From positions 1-11,812 of the forward strand of contig CAJUTE010000068.1 of assembly GCA_910589555.1 (NCBI GenBank): a DNA stretch of 11,812 bases, given 5' to 3'. Below, one piece after another: positions 6,662 to 11,812 of the stretch (position 1 is its first letter; each line of letters begins with the position of its first letter). The DNA comes from an uncultured Muribaculum sp. GTDB taxonomy: Bacteria > Bacteroidota > Bacteroidia > Bacteroidales > Muribaculaceae. The notes below the pieces were generated by a model. It was not told where the DNA came from. It saw nothing but the letters and a program-made list of their open reading frames with translations, and did not search any database. Made by a program: the position numbers and the translations under genes.

Positions 6662-7849
6662 TTATTTTATGATGCCGTTCTGACGGAATACTTTTTCGAT
6701 TTTCTCCAATCCTTCAGCCACTTGTTCTTTGGTGTGAGTTGCCATGAGGGAGAAGCGGATCAAAGTGTCGTGGGGGGCAACTGCCGGAGATACGACCGGA
6801 TTCACAAACACGCCCTCTTCCTGCAATTCGTGGGTTATCTTGAATGTCTTGAAGTTGTCGCGGATGTAAAGCGGGATGATAGGGGTGGAAGTGTTGCCTA
6901 TCTCGCATCCCATCTGTCGGAATCCATCAAGGGCGAAGTTTGTCACAGCCCAAAGGTTTTCCTGGATTTCAGGCTCGCTTTCCATGATGTCGAGGGCAGC
7001 CATTGCCGCTGCGGTTGACGCCGGAGTGATGGATGCTGTGAATATGTAGGAGCGTGAATGGTGGCGCAAGAAATTGGTGATCTCCTTGTCGGTGGCGATG
7101 AAACCTCCGAGCGAGGCGAATGACTTGCTGAATGTTCCCATGATCAAGTCTACATCTTTTGACACGCCGAAATGGTCGCATACACCGCGTCCGCCTCTAC
7201 CGAATACTCCGATTCCGTGAGCTTCGTCTGCCATGACTGTGGCATTGTATTTCTTTGCGAGTCTGACAATTTCAGGCATATTTGCAACGTCGCCTTCCAT
7301 TGAGAATACGGTGTCGGTTGCGATGAGTTTCACCTTGTCGGGATCGCATCTCTTGAGCTGTGCTTCCAATGACTCCATGTCATTGTGCTTGTATTTCAGA
7401 TATTGGGAGAATGAGAGACGTCGGCCCTCGATGATAGAGGCGTGATCCTGCTCGTCGAGCAGGATATAGTCTTCACGTCCGGTGAGAGTTGAAACCACAC
7501 CGAGATTCACTCCGAAACCGGTAGAGTAGATCATTACATCCTCTTTTCCAACATAGGCAGCCAAGCGTGCTTCCAATTCTTTATGTATGTCAAGGGTTCC
7601 GTTGAGGAAAGGCGATCCGGCACAACCGGTGCCATATTTCTTAATAGCCTCTATAGCTGCTTCTTTCACCTTTGGGTGGTTGACCAATCCGGTATAGCAG
7701 TTGGAGCCGAACATAAGAACTTTTTTCCCATTGATAATGACCTCAGGATCTTGTTCGCTTGAGATGGCGCGGAAATAAGGATAAACGCCCGCAGCCTTGG
7801 CTTTTTGCGGTTCCTGGTACTTGTCCAATTTAGCTTGTAATAGCTTCAT
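6662..7849 (-). CDS. spt: Serine palmitoyltransferase-like alpha-oxoamine synthase
   Basis: This 395-aa PLP enzyme of the alpha-oxoamine synthase family most likely condenses serine with a long-chain acyl thioester to 3-ketosphinganine, the entry to sphingolipids, which Bacteroidetes put in their membranes. The PLP lysine is Lys242 in GTFSKSFASLGGF; His136 in DHAS stacks on the cofactor; DEAHG (208-212) holds the Asp and His that bind the ring. Opening segments YPYFR and MFGSNCYTGL, LSFSQYLKYKHNDM, and GVFGRGGRGVCDHFG match remembered Bacteroides and Porphyromonas Spt. Glycine C-acetyltransferase (Kbl), a common automatic label, has GTLGKALGG at the lysine and fits less well. One oddity: GSPFLNGT (78-85) has Pro80 where remembered Spt sequences have Arg. 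The gene has its own promoter and terminator, so it is a single-gene unit. Confidence 0.87.
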   Translation of the reverse strand: MKLLQAKLDKYQEPQKAKAAGVYPYFRAISSEQDPEVIINGKKVLMFGSNCYTGLVNHPKVKEAAIEAIKKYGTGCAGSPFLNGTLDIHKELEARLAAYVGKEDVMIYSTGFGVNLGVVSTLTGREDYILLDEQDHASIIEGRRLSFSQYLKYKHNDMESLEAQLKRCDPDKVKLIATDTVFSMEGDVANMPEIVRLAKKYNATVMADEAHGIGVFGRGGRGVCDHFGVSKDVDLIMGTFSKSFASLGGFIATDKEITNFLRHHSRSYIFTASITPASTAAAMAALDIMESEPEIQENLWAVTNFALDGFRQMGCEIGNTSTPIIPLYIRDNFKTFKITHELQEEGVFVNPVVSPAVAPHDTLIRFSLMATHTKEQVAEGLEKIEKVFRQNGIIK

Positions 7850-7923
7850 AATATATTCAATAGCGTTTCAGAGGTTGCGATAACTATTCTGTCGGATAGT
7901 ATCTCTTATTAAAATGCAGGCTG

Positions 7924-7957
7924 CAAAGTTAGTAAAAATATGTAATAAATTTTCAAT
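7924..7957 (-). promoter_or_regulatory. Promoter of spt
   Basis: On the minus strand TAACTTTG (7931-7924) matches TAnnTTTG perfectly. ATTG at 7957-7954 could be the -33 element, although the 22-base gap is a little long. Transcription would start near 7917, giving a leader of roughly 70 nt before the ATG at 7849. The leader can form only a weak AU-rich hairpin (7903-7879). Confidence 0.65.
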
Positions 7958-7990
7958 ATTGATTAACAAACGAAGCCCTGTTTCAACTTT

Positions 7991-8932
7991 TTAACTGTTG
8001 ATGAATTTTTCAGCCTGCTGTCGGCGGGTTTCCTCTTCAGATTGGATGTGCTCTGACTTTATTTTGAGTTTAACTTCGTCAAATCCCTGTCCGTAAACAC
8101 CGTTCACATTGCCTTGTGTGATAAAAGCATCCTTGTCGATAGCCTTTATGATGCGGAATATGTTGACTGATTCTATTTTTCGGCACATTACGAGAAGGAC
8201 TTTCACGTCGCGTTTAGTGTACCACCCCATGCCGTTTAGCACTGTGCAACCACGGTGGGCTACATTGTTGATGGCATCGGCTATTTCCTCCCATTTATTG
8301 GAGATTATGGTAAATTGCACTGCCTGTCGATTGCTGTTGATGATCTGGTCGCACATGAACGAAGCCAGAAATGTCACCAGGAAACCGTAGATTACTTTGT
8401 CGATCTGATGAAAGAGCAGGAAACTTGACGAGATTATTGTGAAGTCGCAATAAATCATCATGCGTCCTATTGAGACATTGCTTTTTTTCGATACCATTGC
8501 CGCCACGATGTCGGTTCCTCCCGTGCTTCCGTTGTGGATGAACACTATTCCGATTCCGACTCCGCACATGATGCCGCCGAGGATGACATTCATGAATGTC
8601 TGCTGCTGGATGAGCGGCTCGGGGAAGAGCGGTTGCAGGATACCGATGAACAGCGACAGGAATGTGGCTCCGAATATTGTGCGGATGACAAACTGCTTGC
8701 CCACGACGCGGAATGCAATGGCGAGCAGCGTGAGGTTAAGCGCATAGGATGATATTGCCACGGGGATGCCTGTGGTGAAGTATATCAACGATCCTACACC
8801 GGCAAGACCGCCGATAACCACTTTTTCAGGTAGCACGAAAGCCGTGAATCCGAAAGCATAGCAAAACAGTCCGACTATTATCATCAGATAGTCCTTGGAC
8901 GTTATTAAAATTGATTTCCCTGTCAGCTTCAT
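7991..8932 (-). CDS. YitT-family membrane protein with DUF2179 domain
   Basis: This 313-aa protein has the YitT layout: about five hydrophobic membrane segments in residues 14-195, then a soluble C-terminal DUF2179 domain. Segments are visible near 15-34, 39-55, 58-76, 84-101, 115-133 and 165-195. Family marks are VLPEKVVIGGLAGVG (33-47) with its GG, and the GSTGGTDI motif (135-142) after a membrane helix. The soluble part (about 206-285) contains RGCTVLNGMGWYTKRDVKVLLVMC and ends in GNVNGVYGQGF, as in DUF2179. A charged, Glu/Gln-rich tail follows (293-313). The family is widespread, but its transport or signalling role is not established, so I name no substrate. The gene starts just behind the frd terminator, has its own -7 box and is not obviously linked to spt. 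Confidence 0.88.
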   Translation of the reverse strand: MKLTGKSILITSKDYLMIIVGLFCYAFGFTAFVLPEKVVIGGLAGVGSLIYFTTGIPVAISSYALNLTLLAIAFRVVGKQFVIRTIFGATFLSLFIGILQPLFPEPLIQQQTFMNVILGGIMCGVGIGIVFIHNGSTGGTDIVAAMVSKKSNVSIGRMMIYCDFTIISSSFLLFHQIDKVIYGFLVTFLASFMCDQIINSNRQAVQFTIISNKWEEIADAINNVAHRGCTVLNGMGWYTKRDVKVLLVMCRKIESVNIFRIIKAIDKDAFITQGNVNGVYGQGFDEVKLKIKSEHIQSEEETRRQQAEKFINS

Positions 8933-8954
8933 GATGGTATAGAATTTTATAGTG

Positions 8955-8962
8955 CAAATTTA
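8955..8962 (-). promoter_or_regulatory. -7 box of yitT-family gene promoter
   Basis: On the minus strand TAAATTTG (8962-8955) matches TAnnTTTG exactly, 22 bases before the ATG codon. No TTTG lies at the expected -33 distance; that place is filled by the T-rich tail of the frd terminator. The implied leader is very short, about 15 nt. Confidence 0.55.
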
Positions 8963-8982
8963 TCAAAAAATGTGAAGAAAAT

Positions 8983-9018
8983 AAAAAAGGAGAATGCCTA
9001 AAATTGACGGCATTCTCC
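8983..9018 (-). terminator. Intrinsic terminator of the frd operon
   Basis: A perfect 10-bp inverted repeat pairs 9018-9009 with 8998-8989 around a 10-nt loop. On the minus strand it is followed directly by six T residues (8988-8983) and a further T-rich stretch. It lies 69 bases beyond the frdB stop. On the + strand the stem is followed by only four T residues after CG, so termination in the other direction is doubtful. Confidence 0.92.
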
Positions 9019-9048
9019 CGTTTTATGGAAAAAATTTAGAAGAAGTGC

Positions 9049-9074
9049 GAGTAATGGTTATTGAGCCATTACTC
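9049..9074 (-). other. Second hairpin after frdB
   Basis: GAGTAATGG (9049-9057) and CCATTACTC (9066-9074) form a perfect 9-bp stem with an 8-nt loop, 12 bases after the frdB stop. No T-run follows immediately, so it is probably not a terminator by itself. It lies upstream of the true terminator in the same mRNA. It may protect the 3' end from exonucleases or help the terminator; both are inferences. Confidence 0.65.
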
Positions 9075-9086
9075 ACGTGTAGATTA

Positions 9087-9836
9087 TCAGTCTTTGCACT
9101 TGGCTTTGATGAACTCGCGGTTCAAGCGGGCGATGTTGCTCAAAGAGATGCATTTGGGGCATTCAGCCGCGCAAGCGCCGGTGTTGGTACAGTTACCGAA
9201 ACCAAGCTCGTCCATTTTCTTCACCATGGCACGGGCTCTGCGCGCGCGTTCCACCTGACCTTGGGGAAGAAGAGCGAACTGGCTCACCTTTGCCGAAACG
9301 AAGAGCATTGCTGATCCGTTCTTGCAGGCAGCCACGCAAGCTCCGCAACCGATACAGGTGGCTGCGTCCATGGCGAGGTCGGCATTGACCTTTGAGATGG
9401 GAAGGCAGTTGGCATCCTGAGCGCCGCCGCAGTTGAACGAAACGTATCCGCCTGCCTGCTGGATTTTGTCAAATGCGTTGCGGTCTACCATCAAGTCTTT
9501 GATTACCGGGAACGCTGCCGAGCGCCAAGGTTCAACAGTGATGGTCTCGCCATCGCTGAAACGACGCATATACAATTGGCAGGTGGTGGCTCCTGTAGCG
9601 GGACCGTGGGGGTGACCGTTGATATACAATGAGCACATACCGCATATACCTTCGCGGCAATCATGGTCAAATGCTATCGGCTCTTCGTGGTTTGCCACGA
9701 GTTGCTCGTTAAGGATGTCGAGTGTTTCAAGGAAAGAGGTATCCGTATCGGTCTCAACGGTATAAGTCTTGAACTCGCCTTTTTCCTTCGGTCCGGCTTG
9801 ACGCCAAACCTTAAGTTGAACAGTTATATTTGCCAT
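9087..9836 (-). CDS. frdB: Fumarate reductase/succinate dehydrogenase iron-sulfur subunit
   Basis: This 249-aa subunit passes electrons between the quinone site of the membrane subunit and the flavin of FrdA. All cluster ligands are present. The [2Fe-2S] site uses Cys60, Cys65, Cys68 (CREGICGMC) and Cys86. The [4Fe-4S] site uses Cys161, Cys164, Cys167 (CIGCGAC) and Cys226, which precedes a proline. The [3Fe-4S] site uses Cys171, Cys216 and Cys222. Length and motifs fit the B-type, di-heme-associated complexes of Bacteroides and Wolinella. In fermenting Bacteroidales the complex mainly runs as quinol:fumarate reductase, so frdB is used; sdhB is an equally common label. It follows frdA after 28 nt in the same operon, is the last gene of it, and is followed by a hairpin and a strong terminator. 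Confidence 0.95.
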   Translation of the reverse strand: MANITVQLKVWRQAGPKEKGEFKTYTVETDTDTSFLETLDILNEQLVANHEEPIAFDHDCREGICGMCSLYINGHPHGPATGATTCQLYMRRFSDGETITVEPWRSAAFPVIKDLMVDRNAFDKIQQAGGYVSFNCGGAQDANCLPISKVNADLAMDAATCIGCGACVAACKNGSAMLFVSAKVSQFALLPQGQVERARRARAMVKKMDELGFGNCTNTGACAAECPKCISLSNIARLNREFIKAKCKD

Positions 9837-9864
9837 TTGAGTTTACTTTCTAAAAATTTGAGGA

Positions 9865-11812
9865 TTATGACTTATAGTTACGGGTTTGAACCTTGATAGC
9901 CTCGTAATGGAGAGGTTCCTTGATCAATTCAGGCGCTTTTTCGTCGCTGCCCTGATAATCCCAGCATGACACGTAGAAATAGTTCTGGTCGTCACGCTTA
10001 GCTTCTCCCTCTTCGGTCTGATACTCTTCGCGGAAGTGTCCGCCGCAGCTTTCGTTGCGGTTGAGCGCGTCATACGCGATAAGTTCGCCCATTGTGATAA
10101 AGTCGTTAAGACGGAATGCCTTGTCAAGCTCGATGTTCATGCCTTCGGCAGTGCCGGGCACATAGAGGTTGGTCTGGAACTCCTTGCGGATCTCTTTGAG
10201 TTTTTCCAACGCAGTGGTAAGACCCTCTTTGGTTCTTCCCATTCCCACGTATTCCCACATGATGTGGCCCAGTTCCTTGTGGATTGAGTCAACCGAGCGT
10301 TTACCCTGGATTTTGAGCAGGGCATCCTGAGCTGCGATACACTTAGCCTCAGCTTCGTCAAACTCTTTTGTGTCGGTAGAGAAGCGTGGCACAGTGATCT
10401 GGTCAGAAAGATAGTTCTGGATAGTGTAGGGGAGTACGAAGTATCCGTCGGCAAGACCCTGCATGAGCGCTGATGCGCCAAGACGGTTGGCACCGTGGTC
10501 AGAGAAGTTGCACTCACCGATTGCGAACAGACCCTTGAGAGAAGTCTGCAATTCGTAGTCAACCCAGATACCACCCATAGTGTAGTGGATGGCGGGGAAG
10601 ATCATCATCGGATTATAGTAAGTCTCTCCGTTGATTTCTGAGCCTACTTCGCCGGGATTTACGTCGGTGATCTCTTCATACATATCAAAGAGGTTGCCGT
10701 AACGCTGGCGCACTACATCGATGCCGAGACGGTTGATGGCGTCGCTGAAGTCGAGGAACACGGCGAGACCGGTGTTGTTCACGCCGAAGCCCTTGTCGCA
10801 GCGTTCTTTTGCGGCACGTGAAGCCACGTCGCGAGGCACGAGGTTACCGAATGCAGGATAGCGGCGTTCGAGATAATAGTCGCGGTCCTCTTCCGGAATC
10901 TGTGAACCCTTGATTTCGCCTGCCTGAAGTTTCTTGGCGTCTTCGAGTTTCTTGGGCACCCAGATGCGGCCGTCGTTACGCAGTGACTCTGACATGAGGG
11001 TCAGTTTTGACTGCTGGTCGCCGTGCACCGGAATACAGGTTGGGTGGATCTGCACGTAAGCGGGGTTGGCGAAATATGCTCCCTTGCGGTAGCAAGCCAT
11101 AGCCGCGCTACAGTTACATCCCATGGCGTTGGTTGAAAGGAAGTATGCGTTTCCGTAACCGCCGGTGGCGATAACTACGGCGTGAGCCGCGAAACGCTCG
11201 AATTTACCTGTCACAAGGTTTTTGGCGATGATACCGCGGGCACGACCGTCGATCATGACTACATCGTGCATTTCATAGCGGTTGTAGCTCTTTACCTTAC
11301 CGAGGTTGATCTGGCGGTTAAGTGAAGAGTAAGCGCCGAGAAGGAGCTGCTGTCCTGTCTGTCCTTTAGCATAGAAAGTACGTGACACCTGCGCGCCGCC
11401 GAATGAACGGTTGGCGAGAAGGCCGCCGTATTCACGTGCGAAGGGAACGCCCTGAGCCACACACTGGTCGATGATATTGTTTGACACTTCGGCAAGACGG
11501 TATACGTTTGCTTCACGGGCACGGTAGTCGCCGCCCTTTACGGTGTCGTAGAATAGACGGTACACGGAGTCGCCGTCGTTCTGGTAATTCTTTGCTGCAT
11601 TTATACCACCCTGGGCTGCGATAGAGTGAGCGCGGCGGGGTGAGTCCTGAATACAGAAGTTGAGCACGTTGAATCCCATTTCAGCAAGCGAAGATGCTGC
11701 TGATGCTCCGGCAAGACCGGTACCTACCACGATGATGTCGAGGCGGCGTTTGTTGGCGGGGTTCACGAGCTTTTGATGAGCCTTGTAGTTGGTCCATTTC
11801 TCAGCGATAGGA
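9865..11812 (-). CDS. frdA: Fumarate reductase/succinate dehydrogenase flavoprotein subunit (5' end outside window)
   Basis: FrdA carries covalent FAD and the dicarboxylate site that interconverts fumarate and succinate. The reading frame stays open to the window edge; 15 codons before the GTG at 11764-11766 read PIAEKWTNYKAHQKL, which matches the start region of Bacteroides FrdA. The real start is therefore outside, and the GTG is internal. Counting from that GTG: VGTGLAGASAA (14-24) is the dinucleotide fold, His47 in RRAHSIAAQGG is the FAD-linking histidine, and the substrate residues are His241 (HPTCIP), Arg312 (VPRDVASR), His394 (HYTMGG) and Arg428 (GANRLG). The C-terminal helical part is complete and ends at TAA. 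An unusual local group of cysteines (Cys217, Cys219, Cys225) is seen. In relatives frdC, the cytochrome b subunit, precedes frdA; it would lie beyond the right edge. Confidence 0.95.
   Translation of the reverse strand, partial: PIAEKWTNYKAHQKLVNPANKRRLDIIVVGTGLAGASAASSLAEMGFNVLNFCIQDSPRRAHSIAAQGGINAAKNYQNDGDSVYRLFYDTVKGGDYRAREANVYRLAEVSNNIIDQCVAQGVPFAREYGGLLANRSFGGAQVSRTFYAKGQTGQQLLLGAYSSLNRQINLGKVKSYNRYEMHDVVMIDGRARGIIAKNLVTGKFERFAAHAVVIATGGYGNAYFLSTNAMGCNCSAAMACYRKGAYFANPAYVQIHPTCIPVHGDQQSKLTLMSESLRNDGRIWVPKKLEDAKKLQAGEIKGSQIPEEDRDYYLERRYPAFGNLVPRDVASRAAKERCDKGFGVNNTGLAVFLDFSDAINRLGIDVVRQRYGNLFDMYEEITDVNPGEVGSEINGETYYNPMMIFPAIHYTMGGIWVDYELQTSLKGLFAIGECNFSDHGANRLGASALMQGLADGYFVLPYTIQNYLSDQITVPRFSTDTKEFDEAEAKCIAAQDALLKIQGKRSVDSIHKELGHIMWEYVGMGRTKEGLTTALEKLKEIRKEFQTNLYVPGTAEGMNIELDKAFRLNDFITMGELIAYDALNRNESCGGHFREEYQTEEGEAKRDDQNYFYVSCWDYQGSDEKAPELIKEPLHYEAIKVQTRNYKS

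Noticed and set aside
6662..7849. Glycine C-acetyltransferase (kbl) as the name for the PLP enzyme.
   Set aside because: The lysine motif GTFSKSFASLGGF and the N-terminal motifs fit Spt better than Kbl, which has GTLGKALGG; no threonine dehydrogenase gene is adjacent.
7879..7903. Hairpin in the spt leader that might be a regulatory RNA structure.
   Set aside because: On the transcribed strand it has an A bulge and a C-A mismatch and is mostly A-U pairs, too weak to call a riboswitch or attenuator.
11764..11766. GTG as the frdA start.
   Set aside because: The frame stays open upstream and reads a sequence matching the normal FrdA N-terminal region, so the gene is cut by the window edge.
1..11812. 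CRISPR array, insertion sequence, prophage, tRNA or rRNA genes.
   Set aside because: No spaced direct repeats, transposase or phage proteins, terminal inverted repeats, or tRNA-like cloverleaf sequences were seen in the gaps.

Overview
The window looks like core chromosome of a gut Bacteroidales bacterium, most likely Muribaculaceae or a relative. The reasons are: a Bacteroides-type SpeA; a serine palmitoyltransferase of the Bacteroidetes type; a succinate dehydrogenase/fumarate reductase with the flavoprotein gene directly before the iron-sulfur gene; promoters with the Bacteroidetes -7 box TAnnTTTG; and AT-rich start regions without clear Shine-Dalgarno sequences. The family-level placement is inferred from remembered protein sequences, not from a search. 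Nine real protein genes are present and no tRNA, rRNA, CRISPR, insertion sequence or phage gene was seen.

Layout. Bases 1-213 are a leader with a short 9-nt tandem repeat, a run of G-tracts and a good promoter for speA. speA (arginine decarboxylase) and truA (tRNA pseudouridine synthase) follow on the + strand, 16 nt apart. truA meets a convergent lipoprotein gene (RsiV/DUF3298 type) and their stop codons overlap by 4 bases. A 316-bp divergent region (3781-4096) separates the lipoprotein gene from acpP-fabF. It contains a striking series of A/T tracts spaced about one helical turn apart, just upstream of the acpP promoter. fabF ends at a strong intrinsic terminator. From there to the right end all genes lie on the minus strand: a short-chain dehydrogenase resembling E. 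coli 7-alpha-hydroxysteroid dehydrogenase, spt, a YitT-family membrane protein, frdB and frdA. frdA runs off the right edge, so its start is missing.

How the genes work together. acpP and fabF make and elongate fatty acyl chains. Spt condenses serine with a fatty acyl thioester to start sphingolipid synthesis, and the nearby SDR could be a lipid or steroid keto-reductase, so the middle of the window is rich in lipid chemistry. FrdAB is the catalytic part of the quinol:fumarate reductase that ends anaerobic respiration and makes succinate in these bacteria. SpeA starts polyamine synthesis. Transcription units are well separated: intrinsic terminators follow fabF, spt and frdB, and recognisable -7 boxes precede speA, acpP, spt and yitT.

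I did not find a clearly new multi-gene system. The most interesting non-coding signals are the phased A-tracts before acpP and the repeat/G-tract block before speA. The most interesting gene is the HdhA-like SDR.
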